A stretch of 64,000 nucleotides of DNA from Carettochelys insculpta (GCF_033958435.1 NC_134145.1:35553501-35617500), one strand, 5' to 3'; numbered from the stretch's first letter, positions 22,925 to 33,787 are shown. The notes: generated from the letters alone by a model not told the origin. Made by a program: numbers and translations.

Positions 22925-24345
22925 TCACCCCGCGGCCTCCTCGAAATGGGCCCGCAGGGCCTCCCGGATCTGGGTCCCTTCAGGATCCACCTGGCGACTG
23001 GGGGCAGCGGGTGGCTGCACGTCGCCCCTGCCGGCTTCCACAGCCCAGCCCTGAAAAAAGGCCTCCCCCTTGCTCTCCACCAAATTGTGCAGGGCGCATT
23101 AGGCACTCAAAATCTGGGGGATGTTGTTGGGGCCTGCATCCAGGCGGGTCAGGAGACATCTCTAGCGCCCTTTGAGGCGGCTAAATGTGCGCTCCACCAC
23201 CTGGCGCACGTGGTTCAGGCGCTGGTTGAAGCGCTCCTGGCTGGCAGACAGATGGCCCATGTACGGGTGCATGAGCCAGGGCTGGAGGGGGTATGCCGCA
23301 TCTGCGATGACGCAGAGGGGCATGGTGGTGTCCCCCACAGGGATCTCCCCCTGGGGGATGTAGGTCCCCGCCTCCAGCCGGCGGCACAGGCCTGAGTTCC
23401 GGAAAACCCGGGCGTTGTGGGTGCTGCCAGGCCAGCCCACATAAACGTCCTGGAAACGGCCCTGGCTGTCCACGAAGGCCTGGAGGACGACTGAGTGGTA
23501 GCCCTTGCGGTTGATGTACCGTCCTCCACTGTGTTCCAGGGCGCGGATGGGGATGTGAGTCCCATCCAGAGCCCCAAAGCAATTGGGAAAGCCCAGGGTG
23601 GCAAAGCCTGCGATGGTGGCATCTGGGTCCCCCAGCCTCACAAGCCTGTGGAGAAGCAGGGCGTTGATGGCGCGGATGACCTGCAGAGGAAGCACATGGG
23701 AGAGCACCAATGAGGGGTGAGCAGGGTGTGCGTGGCCCAGCCCTGCCCTGCCCTGCCCTGCCATCCCCTGCCCTGCCCTCCTCTCCCCTCCCCTCCCCTG
23801 CCCTGCCCTGCCAGGGCCCACCTGCCCTCCCCCCCCCGTGGGTCCTCTTACCTCCATAAGGACAGCCCCAATGGTGGCCTTGCTGACGCCAAACTGCTGT
23901 CCCACGGATCAGTAGCTGTCTGGAGTGGCCAGCTTCCAGACAGCGATACCGACCCATTTCTCTACTGGGAGGACACGCTGCATGGCAGTGTCCTGGTGCC
24001 TGAGTGCAGGGGTGAGCCACTGGCACAGCTCCATAAATGTCTGCCGGCTCATCCTGAAGTTCCTGAGCCAGTGGTTGTCGTCCCACTCCTCAAGCACCAG
24101 CCGCTCCCACCAGTTGGTGCTGGTGGGGTAGCTCCACAGGCGGCGGCGTGTGAGGCGGATGGGGGTCGGGGTGCTGCAGGGTTGGGGGTTGAGCCCTGCT
24201 CCCCTGGGGGCCGCTCCTCCTCCGGTGTGGCAAGGAGGTGCTCAGCTGCCTCCCGCATGGCATGGATCAGGGCAAGCCCTGCTCCTGCCGGGAGGGCTGG
24301 GTGGACCTCTGGCTGCTGCTGCTGCTGCTGCTGCTGGGGGTCCAT
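22925..24345 (-). pseudogene. Harbinger DDE nuclease, HARBI1-like (H2 copy)
   Basis: Exon 1 (24345-23852) begins MDPQQQQ at 24345. It shifts frame near 24150, shows WLRNFRMSRQTFMELCQW, then hits a TGA where H1 has the CGA arginine codon of SYRFVGQQ, a typical CpG decay. The donor GTAAGA and acceptor CTGCAG bound a 171-bp phase-0 intron (23681-23851) made of a CCCTGCCCTG-like tandem tract. Exon 2 (from 23680) reads through both catalytic Asp sites (DGTHI and ADAAYP) and Glu (VVERTFSRLKGR) in one frame. It then stops at a TAG that replaces the Trp of GRWRC in H1, and has another stop further on. The catalytic triad is therefore present, but the protein is broken at three places. Confidence 0.9.
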
Positions 24346-24419
24346 GACTGCGTCGCCCGAGGTCTGTGTGCCTATGGCTCCTCAGACCGCGTGCTGTGCA
24401 GGCTGAGTGTGTCTGGGAG

Positions 24420-24434
24420 GGGCCCTTTAAGGGA
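24420..24434 (-). promoter_or_regulatory. TTTAA-box core promoter candidate for H2 transposase
   Basis: GGGCCCTTTAAGGGA is identical to the H1 box and lies about 75 bp before the H2 transposase start. Confidence 0.4.
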
Positions 24435-24640
24435 GTGGCTAGCTGTTGCCCCAGAAGTGCTAGTTCGCCCTGTGATCCTGTCTGCAGCTGTGCCTGGCAC
24501 CCCTATTTCGATGTGTGCTACTTTGGTGTGTAGACGTTCCCTCGCTGCGCCTATTTCGATGTGGTGCTGTGCAACGTCGAAGTTGAATGTCGATGTTGCC
24601 AGCCCTGGAGGACGTGTAGATGTTATTAATCAAAATAGCC

Positions 24641-24666
24641 TATTTCGATGTCGCTACATCGAAATA
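24641..24666. repeat. Right subterminal palindrome of H2
   Basis: TATTTCGATGT and ACATCGAAATA surround CGCT. It ends exactly 37 bp from the right end, as in H1. Confidence 0.7.
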
Positions 24667-24703
24667 AGCTACTTCGAAGAAGGCTTCACGTGTAGACGTA
24701 GCT

Positions 24704-25317
24704 ATAGTGTCCATTTCCAAGCACACACTTACGTAAGGCTGCAGGCTTCACTACACTGACTGTATCCAATTCCAAGCATGGACTATGTCATTGCTTGGTT
24801 CTGTATTATATTGACTGTATTCAATGCCAAATACATGATACAGCTCTGCTCCATGCTATTCTGTGCTGACCGTAACCAGTTCCAAACATCCATTACAGTA
24901 GTGCTCCATTCCGTTCTATTCTAATTGTATCCAATTCCAAGCACGGATTACATTAGTGCTCCATGTGATTCTGTGCTCACTATGCCCATTTCCCATCAAC
25001 TCTGTCTCTGTTCTGTGCTGTGTAATGCTGCCAGTATCCAATTCCAAGCACATATTACAGCAATGCTCCATGCTAGTCTATGCTGACAATATCCTGTTCC
25101 AAGTACAGATTACCTCATTGCTCCGTGCTGTTCCTGGCTGACTGTGTCCAATTCCCAGCACTATTATGTTATTGTTCCATGCTGTTCCACTCTAACTGTG
25201 TTGAATTCCAATCTATTTCCTCATTACTCTGCTCAGTGCTACTCTGACTATCCAGTTCCAAGCACGTTATGTTATTGCTCCATGTTGTTCTGTGCTGACT
25301 TACATATCTCATTCTAA
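24704..25317. repeat. Tandem satellite, unit about 54 bp
   Basis: The phrase TATCCAATTCCAAGCAC recurs with drift at about 24710, 24763, 24817, 24872, 24927, 24981, 25035, 25090, 25145, 25199 and 25247, a step of 53-55 bp. Each unit continues with GGATTACATTAGTGCTCCAT and a CTGTGCTGAC-like end. The DNA just left of H2 (about 20010-20051, ATCATTACTGCATACTGTG) looks like the first part of a unit, so H2 interrupts the array. Copies are diverged, so the array is old. Confidence 0.85.
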
Positions 25318-25603
25318 GGCCTTGTCTACACTTACTGGAGGATGGGCATTGTGGGATCAGTCTCCCAGGGTTGATTTAGCTCTGGTAAGCACATGCTAAA
25401 TCTCCTGCTGATCATGCTCTTGTCAACTCAGCTAGAATGAGAAGCACACATAAGGGGAGTTGATGGGAGAGTTTCTTCTGTGGACCCCACTCAGAGGAGC
25501 ACTGCAATAACTCAACGTAAGGTGCACTGACTCCAGCTCTGCTATTCACATAGCTGGACTTGCGTACTTTAGTTGGACGATGCGCTGTGATACAGACCTG
25601 GCC
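25318..25603. mobile_element. MITE, 286 bp, inserted in the satellite
   Basis: The left end is GGCCTTGTCTACACTTACTGG and the right end is TACAGACCTGGCC, with target duplication TAA (25315-25317 and 25604-25606). It is non-coding. It splits the satellite array, whose last units continue after it. Confidence 0.8.
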
Positions 25604-25606
25604 TAA

Positions 25607-25715
25607 GCCCATATGATGATGTTGTTCCATGCTGTGCTATGCTGACTGGATCCAGTTCCGAGCTCGTGTGACATCATTACTTTGCACTACTATGATGGTT
25701 GCCCTGTTCCAATAT
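25607..25715. repeat. Satellite array, right remnant
   Basis: One to two diverged units follow the MITE, with GTTGTTCCATGCTGTGCTAT, then GGATCCAGTTCCGAGCTCG near 25649. Confidence 0.65.
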
Positions 25716-25719
25716 GGCT

Positions 25720-26671
25720 TCAGCTTCCTGACTTTAATCTATAAAACTCTGGGGTAACCTCTTCCTTCTGCAGTCCATGACAATTGCTTTCAGTGGGAGC
25801 TGTGGGTGATAATCTTCAGATCACTGACCCACCCTCCCACTTATAGGACATCCCTTATGGGGTGCCTAATGTTCCACCAACCATATCTTAATAAAACCTG
25901 AAAAAAACGGTTTTATCAGATAAGAAGTAAAGTTCCAGGCATTGATTATGTGAATGCTGAGGCAGTGTGACATGCAGGCAAGGCTCTGTGGGACACTTTC
26001 AAACGTCTGTCTGCTCTTCCTTTTTACGTCCCCAATGTCCTTTGTTTCCTTGAAATACAGGTGGTCACCTTTCCTCAGGGGGAGACACTTGGGAGCTGTG
26101 CAGAATGACCTCACGGAGACTCTCAGCTGTGGACTTCCCTGTCAGCAGAAACAGGGTAAATCAAAGCATGGTTGTCTTTGTGTCTTGATGTTAGAACTAT
26201 TTCTTCAGCCATAAGGGGAGGGGGAGGAAAGAATGAACCCAGCCATGTGTCCCCTAGAAACAAACTTCAAATACAATTGACACCTAAGCCAGTTATGTAA
26301 ATAAGGGAAAGGTACAGAATATGTCTCCCTGAAACTGAAATGCTGCCGTTCTTCATGATGTATATGATGAGTGGGTCCTATGGGGTGGATGCGTTAGCAA
26401 GGTGTGGGGCAGATATAGAGAGAGATTTGGAATTGCATATCCCACAGTTGTGTTATTGAAAGGACTCTCCTCATGGGAGAACAAGAAAGAGTGCTACGAA
26501 TTACAGAATAGGATGCTTTACAGAATAGAAAAACTTGAAATCACACTTTTCCTGCATGCTGGGGTTTCAGATAATAAGAATAGTTGCTCCTAATGAAAAA
26601 TAAAACATTTATAAATATAGCACCTTGGTCATATTAATCTGAATATTTAAACTTTTTTTGATAAAGTGTTG
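25720..26671. other. Unique DNA, no gene seen
   Basis: Short frames only. TTTCAGTGGGAGCTGTGGGT at about 25785 recalls an old amniote repeat but is too short to call. Confidence 0.5.
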
Positions 26672-26960
26672 GGCTGCATCTAATTTAGAAGGTTTTTTTT
26701 GACAAAACAGGAGTTTTATTGACAAAACCCATAGAGCAGGGATTCTTAACCTTTTCGCCCTCGCACCTCCCCTGAAAGTGAACTTAATGTTTACACTGCC
26801 TGTCCTTCCCCAAATTCATCAATGAACCAATGAAGACATAATTAAGATGATAAAGGGATTTTATTTCTAGCCAATTCCTCACATGCACACAAAATAAATA
26901 AATAAATAAATAAAAATTCAACAGTTCTTCAGGACCACCTTAATGAGATGGTTGTTGCTG

Positions 26961-27823
26961 CTATCGGTCAATAAGGACAGAAATTTGAGGGACAGTCTTG
27001 GAGAATGCTAGGCGCATGTCATGCCTGGCATCTAACCGATTTCTAGCCTTTGTCTTCACACTGACCAATGTTAAAAATCCAGATTTGCGGAGATAGGTTG
27101 TAGCAAATGGGATCAAGGCTGAGCGAGCTTTCTTTGCCAAAACTGGGTAGGCAGCTATTTGAGAGCACCAAAATTCATCAAGATTTTGATTGGAGAATCC
27201 TTGTTTCAGCAAAGCTTTGCTCTGCAAGTCAATGAGGTTGTCCTTCTGCATGTCAGCATCATCCATCGAGTCCAAATTAAAAGTGAAAGGATTTCAAATC
27301 CACTTGACATTTTTCAATTCGTCTTTAACAAAGTAATTATCAGAAGAGTCCATGAGATTTTCCAGATGCCTCAAAATACCACCTTGAATCCAATCTGGGA
27401 TCATCTCTAACAAACCAGTGAGAAGAACATTTTCCAGAGTAGGAAAATTTGCATAGTTGTTCTTTGCCACGCATCTTTTCCAAAGAGACAGTTTTTGCTG
27501 GAAGGCAGCAATCTTCTCATTTGCATCCAGAACAGTCACTTCTGGCCCTTGAAGTGAAATGTTGAGGTCATTCAATTGCAAGAATATATCTGCTAGATAG
27601 GCCAACGACACAATGAAACCTTAGGTTTCAAACTCTTCACACAGTTTGTTTTCCTTTTCTTGAAGAAACATGGCTAGCTCAGTTCTAACTTCCATAACAC
27701 AAGTGAAGTCTCTTCCATGTGAAAGCCAGCATACTTCTGTGTGATACAACAATACTTCATGAGCAGCTCCAACTTCTTGGCAAAATATTTTGAAGAGTCT
27801 GTGTTTCAAAGCTCTATACCAGA
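26961..27823 (-). pseudogene. hAT transposase, C-terminal part
   Basis: This is the distal catalytic and dimerisation part of a hAT transposase of the ZBED5/SCAND3-like group. One continuous frame runs through HTEVCWLSHGR, LADIFLQLNDLNISLQG and KTKARNRLDARHDMRLAFS, the ordered signatures of this group. Two in-frame stops interrupt it (TAA near 27619, TGA near 27294). The region where the family has a Cys-Glu catalytic pair before SGF reads LRKSGF here, so the catalytic Glu appears lost. The 5' side stops abruptly at 27823 against Harbinger sequence. Confidence 0.88.
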
Positions 27824-28205
27824 TGAAACAGCCTCGGGTATCCAAGAGCACCTGGAGAATGACGAGTGGTACCCTTGTGGTTGATGTACTGTCCCCAGCT
27901 GTGTGGTGGGGCCCAGATGGCAATGTGGTTGCTGTCCAATGCACCGATGCAGTTGGGGAATCCCAGCTGTTGGAAGCCGGCCATAGCAGCATCCACATCC
28001 CCAAGGCAGATCAGGCAGCGCAGGAGGATCCTGTTGATGGTGGTGACAACCTGTAGGGTAGAGGGCACAGGCGCCTGTTAGTGTGTGGTAGCATATGGGG
28101 GCCCTGCTACCTGGGTCCCCCCTCCCTTGGGTGTGTGGCCCCACGTACCTTACCTCAAGGAGGACGACCCCGACAGTGGCCTTCCCCACCCCGAATTGGT
28201 GGCCA
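27824..28205. repeat. Direct duplication, copy A (nuclease exon 2 and intron)
   Basis: These 382 bases repeat 28930-29311 without gaps and, by eye, with two differences (near 28017 and 28132). They span the start of nuclease exon 2, the whole intron and the end of exon 1. Confidence 0.9.
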
Positions 28206-28206
28206 G

Positions 28207-28300
28207 GGACTCCAGGGACTGTCATAGCTCCCAACCAGCCACTCTGACGGAGGATTGTGGCCCCCCTACCTCCCCATGTATATAGTTCCCCCGCCACCCA
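28207..28300 (+). pseudogene. Remnant of the H4 Myb-gene 3' tail (probable)
   Basis: GCCCCCCTACCTCCCCATGTATATAG-like text matches the style of the Myb-gene 3' end of H1 (about 9860) and H5 (about 57770), where TGTATATAGTT follows the stop. The rest of that gene is gone. Confidence 0.45.
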
Positions 28301-28341
28301 AATAGTCACTTGTTCTTTCTGTTGCAAATGTAGCAATTAAA

Positions 28342-28347
28342 TTTATT
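28342..28347 (-). promoter_or_regulatory. Polyadenylation signal of the H4 nuclease gene
   Basis: AATAAA on the - strand lies at the position expected from H1, H2 and H5, downstream of the nuclease. Confidence 0.55.
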
Positions 28348-28399
28348 TAACGGTGTGTGTGTCCTTCCTTGGGTGGGGATGGCATGGAGTGAGCGGGGA

Positions 28400-29725
28400 C
28401 AGGTCATGGGGGCCCCCAGGCAAAGGTCTCCCGGAAGACCTCCCACACACACACCCCATCCTGGTTCACCTGGCGACACGGGACCGCACCTGGCTGCTCA
28501 TAGTGCGGCACAGCCTCGGCTGCCCGGTGTGCTACAAAGAGCTCGTGCTTTTTCTACACGAGGTTGTGCAGTGCAAAGCAGGTGCCCACGACTGCAGGCA
28601 CCCTGGGCAGGCCTACCTCCAGGCACATCAGGAGGCACCTGAAACGTGCCTTCAGACAGCCGAATGCCCACTCCACGGTGTTCCTGGCACGGTTGAGGTG
28701 GGCATTGAGGAGGTCCTGGCTCTCATTGGTGTGTCCTGTGTAAGAGTGCATTAGCCAGGGCTGGAATGGATAGTCAGCATCCGCGATGATGCACGGGGGC
28801 ATGGTCACCTCCCCCACCGGCAGCTCCCGTGGGGGGATGTAGGTGCCCTCTGCCACCCTGCAGCCAAGCCACAAGTTTGCAGGATGCGGGCATTGTGGGC
28901 CCTGCCCAGACAGCCCACACAGACGTCGGTGAAACAGCCTCGGGTATCCAAGAGCACCTGGAGAATGACGAGTGGTACCCTTGTGGTTGATGTACTGTCC
29001 CCAGCTGTGTGGTGGGGCCCAGATGGCAATGTGGTTGCTGTCCAATGCACCGATGCAGTTGGGGAATCCCAGCTGTTGGAAGCCGGCCATAGCAGCATCC
29101 ACATCCCCAAGGCAGATCAGGCGGCGCAGGAGGATCCTGTTGATGGTGGTGACAACCTGTAGGGTAGAGGGCACAGGCGCCTGTTAGTGTGTGGTAGCAT
29201 ATGGGGGCCCTGCTACCTGGGTCCCCCCTCCCTTGGGTGTATGGCCCCACGTACCTTACCTCAAGGAGGACGACCCCGACAGTGGCCTTCCCCACCCCGA
29301 ATTGGTGGCCAACTGAGCAGTTTCTGTCCAGGGTGGCCGGCTTCCACAGAGCGATGGCCACTTGTTTCTCCAGGAGGAGCGCGGGCTGCATGCGGGTGTC
29401 CTGGTGGTGAAGTGCTGGTGCCAGCCAATGGCACAGCTCCATGAAGGTGGCCCGAGTCATCCGGAAGTTGTGGACTCACTGGTCATCATTCCACTCTCCG
29501 AGGACAATGTCGTCCCACCATTCCCCGCTGGTGGGGTACTGCCAGAGGTGATGGTAGGGCTGGAACAGGGGGTGCTCCAGATGCGCTGGGGTGGCTGTGG
29601 GGAGCCTGCAGGAAGTTGGCCACGTATTGTGCAGCATGTAGCCTCATATGGCATGCTGTCAAGATGGCCATCAGGCTGGCCACAATGTCCAAGGTGTCCC
29701 CGTCAGTGAAGTGCTGTGGGTCCAT
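28400..29725 (-). pseudogene. Harbinger DDE nuclease, HARBI1-like (H4 copy)
   Basis: Exon 1 (29725-29260) starts MDPQHFTDGD. It contains TFMELCHWLAPALHHQDTRM and VGHQFGVGKATVGVVLLE. The donor GTAAGG and acceptor CCTACAG flank a 103-bp phase-0 intron (29157-29259) at the same point as in H1. Exon 2 (from 29156) starts VVTTINRILLRRL. The catalytic sites are Asp in GALDSNHI (Gly-Thr changed to Ser-Asn), Asp in IADADYPF and Glu in TVEWAFGCLKARFRC, so the triad survives. A small base loss after YINHKG throws the middle out of frame, and the same loss is in duplicate copy A, so it came before the duplication. C-terminal sequence past FALHNLV is decayed. Confidence 0.85.
28930..29311. repeat. Direct duplication, copy B (in place)
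   Basis: This is the copy in its natural setting inside the H4 nuclease gene. Copy A lies 1106 bp to the left. Confidence 0.9.
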
Positions 29726-29832
29726 GGCAGGCAGTGGTGTGGTGGCTAACCAAGGCTCTGCCAAGTGCTGTGCTGGAGGTCGCATGCTGCAAGCAGCCAG
29801 GGTCCTCAGCACGGGGGATGTGTATGGGAGGA

Positions 29833-29845
29833 GCCCTTTAAGGGG
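29833..29845 (-). promoter_or_regulatory. TTTAA-box promoter candidate for H4 nuclease
   Basis: GCCCTTTAAGGGG lies about 110 bp upstream of the H4 nuclease start, echoing the boxes in H1, H2 and H5. Confidence 0.35.
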
Positions 29846-30110
29846 TTTGCTTGCCCATGGTCCAGGAAAGGCTTGTCAGCCATTTGACTGTGCCCTCACC
29901 ATTTCCTGCCCTGTTATTTCGAAATGAAGCTGTGGCAGTGTAGCCGCTCCATTTCAAAATGACCGGGAGTCTTTTCAATGTTGCAGATCACAACGTCAAT
30001 CCGCATTTTGTGTGTAGTCGCTTCCATGCCACTTATTTTGAAATGGCTTATTTCGAAATAACAAATAGGGATAAGCCATTTCGAAATCACTCTCTAGTGT
30101 GGCCACAGCC

Positions 30111-30231
30111 ATGTTATCCTTACATGGAACTTTTGCACATAAAAGCACTGAGGTTTTTTGGTTCCATCATGGTCAAGACAGCACATGAACCCAAATTTAA
30201 CATAATCCTCTCTGTATTTCCTTTTCTTTGA
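30111..30231 (-). pseudogene. hAT transposase, N-terminal fragment
   Basis: MSKKRKYREDYVKFGF starts at about 30231 and runs for about 38 codons to KPQCFYVQKF, where Harbinger H4 cuts it. This is the start typical of ZBED5-like hAT transposases, just before the BED zinc finger. Only one Cys of the expected finger pair is visible (QCFYV). It belongs to the same transposase as 26961-27823. Confidence 0.8.
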
Positions 30232-31216
30232 CATTTTCTCGTCTTCTTGAGGGGATACAAAAATGTAAACTAAACTATCGATCATGGTAGAATTAAACGC
30301 AAAAACAACTACCTGTGCCAAAGACAGACTGCTAACTGAACCAGTATGTGTGGGCAAAGTCCACAACAATACAGCGTGATGCAAGAGAAGGCAGTATGCC
30401 TGACCTTGAACAGGCGTAATCGAGACACGGGATGTGTGCGAAGATTGCAGTAATTCTACATAGGCACAATATTGTGTCTGACCTAATTTTTTAGAAGTGT
30501 CACCCTTGAGGAAAAAAATAGCACCTCTTGTTGCATCAGCCAATCAAAATGTAACATGGTTAGCAAGATGTTAGTTTCTGTCGTAACCAGTTTAAAGCAG
30601 TTTGGTGGAATATGGTCAAATAGCTCTAACGGTGAAGGTAGACATTATTCTCCTAAGTATCCGATCTCACCACAATTTCCCCTATATTTAATTAATAAGC
30701 AATTAATATCAATAATTTTAATTCATAACAGTAATTAGAAAGAATTCTAAACTTAGAATTTTATACAGTGAGAAAGCAATTGCAATAAATTTTCTGGGAG
30801 GGACCTCACACCTCCCCTGTATCCTGTCTGCACCTCCCCGGGGAGGTGCACCCCACAAGTTAAGAACCCCTGCCGTAGAGCATCCACACTAAAAATACAT
30901 TCTGTTGACCGTAAATCAACAGGACATGATACTTCCATCAACAACCTTCCACCTCTCCTCTATGTGGCAGAATGCCTTTGTCTACAGAATCTGTTGACAA
31001 AAAACAAATGTGGATGCCTCGGGGGTGGGCAGAGGGCTTTCGTCAACAGAACAGTCCTCCGTGTTGCCAGGCAGCTGGCCAGGGGGCCCTGTTCACAGGA
31101 ATCACAGATCTATGCTCCCTGCCTCCAGCCAATCTTAGAGCCGCAGGGAACCCTGGGAACTCCATGGCAGGAAGCTGAGAGCATGCGAGCAGCAGCGTCC
31201 TGAGTGGCTGTCCAAC

Positions 31217-32640
31217 ATGCCCTCAGAGCCACACATCAACAGTGATGGCTGAAAGCTAGCCAGCCACCTGAGACCCTCAGAGCCCTCGGGGGAGCAGTCT
31301 GAGGGGTTCCAGGACACACCCCAGGGGACCAAATACTGGGCCTCATCCTGGACCCGGCCCAAACTGCAGGACCTCCTGAACCTCTGGGCCAGAAGGCCAT
31401 TCTCCTCAACCCCTCTGCAAAGAGGCACAATGTACCGAGGTACACCCACCTTACTGCACCGCTGGCTGACTGAGGACACCCTTCCCACACCCAGGAGCAG
31501 GTGCGGGCCGACGCTAAAGAGCTGGGGCAGGGGTATGTCTGGGTCCAGGATGCACGGTGCAGGTTGGGAGCAGGACCAGCCACCTGCCCCTTCTGTGCCA
31601 AGCTCCACCAGTTCCTCTGGGGCAAGGATGGTGCCCTCAGCACAGTGGCAACTGACATGGCCAAGGAGGTCCCCCACTGCCACCAGAGCAGGAGCAGCTG
31701 GGGACCTGGCTGGAGGCACAGTTGGAGCCCAAGTCAGACCCCAATTCCAGCCAGGGTGTGCTGGTCATTGTCCTCAGCTCAGGTGCCTCCAGTGAGGTGA
31801 CATCCAGGATGTCTCCAGGCCTCAGTGAGGGACCCTCTGGTGAACACACCACAGGTCACACACCTGAGGGCATACTGCCTTACCAGGCCGGCTTGGGGGG
31901 GACCTCACAGTGCAGTCCCAGGATGTGCATCCATGTGCAAGGCAGCATGTCCCACCTGGCCCCAGCAGGCAGCCCCTGGCCATGGGTGCTGGCCCACTGC
32001 CAGCCCCACAGGAGGCTGCATGAGCCCCAGGGCCTCTGGGAGGTTCACATGCCCCTGCCTTGGCTGGGAGTGGTCCAGCCACACAGGCGATGCCCCGACC
32101 CCAGACACATCACAAGGAGTGCAGCTCTCTGCTTGCTGCCACACCTCCAGGCGACAGTCAGCACCCACCCCTGTGGACAGTGCCATGAGTTGCATGCATT
32201 TGGGTGGGCTTGAGGGGGCAAGCTGCAGTCAGTGCACCCACCACCCATGCAGGCACCCCTCTGTGGTGAGACACCACCCCCAGGCTGCTAGCCCATCCAG
32301 CAAAGGGGTTGGGGTCCACCACACCAGCCACACATGCCTGTGCTCCTGGGACATCCCCATCTCTCAGCCCAGGGTGGGGGCTGCTGCTTATGGTGGGTGG
32401 GGGCAGGGCCTTAGGGGCTGTGTGGAGGTAATGACTCACCATTTCTCCTCCCTCTCCCTTATAGCTGTACCACCCGAGGGCTGGGCCAGCCGCATCTTGC
32501 TGCTAGGGCCAGCCAGCTCCATCCTGGCCAATGAGGATGCCCTGCTGGCCTATACAGACTGCAGACTGACCTCCTGGAGTGGCAGCTGTGGGAAGACTGG
32601 GAATGGTGGCTGCAGGCCTGGGACCAATTGATGTCCTGCA
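31217..32640 (+). pseudogene. Harbinger Myb/SANT-like protein (H3 copy, decayed)
   Basis: This is a broken relative of the H1 gene. An ATG at 31217 starts a short frame that stops within 12 codons. The domain is still legible in pieces across frames: ASSWTRPKLQDLLNLWARR (near 31350), KELGQGYVWVQDAR (near 31515) and ATCPFCAKLHQFLWG (near 31580). They align in order with the H1 domain. The acceptor CTTATAG ends at 32464 and exon 2 starts AVPPEG. Exon 2 breaks off near 32640, where the text runs directly into the 3' part of the convergent nuclease gene. Confidence 0.7.
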
Positions 32641-32644
32641 TGAG

Positions 32645-33787
32645 GGGGTAGGCTGCGGCCGCCACTGTGCATAACAGCTGTCCACATTTCCAAATGCCAG
32701 CTCCCGGTGGGGGACATAGGTGCTCACCTCCATCCTCCGGCACAGGCCAGAGTTGCGGAACAAACAGATGTCATGTGCCCAGCCCGACCACCTGACGTAC
32801 ACATTGAAGAACTGTCCACAGTGGTTGACCAGGGTATGCAGTGCCATGGAGTGGTATCCCTTGCTGTTTATGTACCATGCTGCACTGTTGTCTGGGGCGT
32901 GGACAAGGATGTGGGTCCTGTTGATTGCTCTGAAGCAGTTTGGGAACCCCAGGGTGGTGAAGCTGACCACTATCAAGTCCAGGTCTGTGATGCAGGCAAC
33001 CCTCTGGAGCAGGGGCATGTTGATGGCCATCATGACCTGCAAGGTGAGGAGATCAAACACTCGTGTGGAACAGAAGGAGGGTGTTCCTGGGCCCTGATGG
33101 ACTCCCCTGACCCTCTTGTCCCCCTAACCCCCAGGTTCTCCAGGTGATCCCCTGTGAGGCTGCCCCACCAGCAGTGGATCTGTAGGAAGGTGGGATGGCA
33201 CAGTCCCTGAGGAATGGGGCTTCCCCCACTTCCCCAACCCAATGTGTTGCAACCCCAATGCCACTTCCCAAGGTCCCTCTTGGGCAGGACCTCCCCTCCC
33301 TCCATGCAGGGCTTGCAGCCTGAGAGCACCTCACCTGCATGAGGACAGTCCCAGCGGTGGACTTCCCCACACTGAACTGGTTCCGGACTGACTGGTAGCT
33401 GTCGGGGTGATGAGCTTCCACAGGGTGGTGGCGACCCACTTTTCCAGGGGGATGGCGGGCCACAGCTGGGTGTTGTCCCTCTGGAGGGTGGGCGTGAGCC
33501 AGGCATAGAGCTCTAGGAAGGTTTTCTTCCACATTCATAAGTTCTGGAGCCGCTGCTGGTCATCCCACTGCCTCACCAGTTGGAACTGGTGGTGTACATC
33601 CAGACCTGCCTGGTCATCCAGGTAGGTGCGTGCAGGTGGGGCCCTGAGGCACTGAGGGCATGCACCTCAGTCCTGTGTCAGGCGCATCCCCCCAGAGGAG
33701 GTGGAGGATGGCCATGATCAGGGAGGTCAGCAGCTTGAGCAATGGGGACTGGGTCCAGTGCAAGCCTGGGTGCTGGTCTGGCACCAT
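32645..33787 (-). pseudogene. Harbinger DDE nuclease (H3 copy, catalytically dead)
   Basis: Exon 1 (33787-33335) starts MVPDQHPGLHW and includes FLELYAWLTPTLQRDNTQ and EKWVATTLWKL, with frame shifts after it. The donor GTGAGG and acceptor CTTGCAG bound a 298-bp intron (33037-33334) at the conserved point. Exon 2 reads VMMAINMPLLQRV, LGFPNCFRAINRTHI and YINSKGYHSMALHTLVN. The first catalytic Asp is Asn (INRTHI). The second site reads AAAAYPL instead of ADAAYP. The segment with the catalytic Glu is deleted, since the gene ends at about 32645 against Myb exon 2. All three catalytic positions are therefore lost. Confidence 0.85.

Larger units (their letters stand above)
20052..24703. mobile_element. 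PIF/Harbinger transposon H2
   Basis: The left end AGCTGTGTCGACACGTG and the right end CACGTGTAGACGTAGCT are inverted repeats. The target duplication is ATA (20049-20051 and 24704-24706). Gene order and sequence closely follow H1: Myb-like gene on +, DDE nuclease on -, including the extra intronic block. By eye it is the nearest relative of H1 here. It lies inside a tandem satellite array. Confidence 0.95.
27824..30110. mobile_element. Harbinger H4 remnant nested in the hAT
   Basis: The right end GTGTGGCCACAGCC lies at 30097-30110, with TTATTTCGAAATAA-type palindromes just inside. The left end and almost all of the Myb-like gene are missing. In their place stands a second copy of part of the nuclease gene (27824-28205), then a short tail that looks like the 3' end of a Myb gene (28207-28300). 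The nuclease gene at 28400-29725 is otherwise complete in layout. The family is distinct from H1/H2 (different Gln-poor N-terminus and TIR). Confidence 0.8.
26737..30872 (-). mobile_element. hAT transposon (ZBED-like) inserted in H3
   Basis: The ends CAGGGATTCTTAACC and its inverse GTTAAGAACCCCTG are short hAT-type inverted repeats. The 8-bp target duplication is CCATAGAG (26729-26736) against CCGTAGAG (30873-30880), seven of eight identical. The transposase is on the - strand, in two remnants separated by Harbinger H4. The middle of the transposase, about 300 codons, is missing. A run of AAAT repeats lies at about 26887-26915. Confidence 0.9.
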
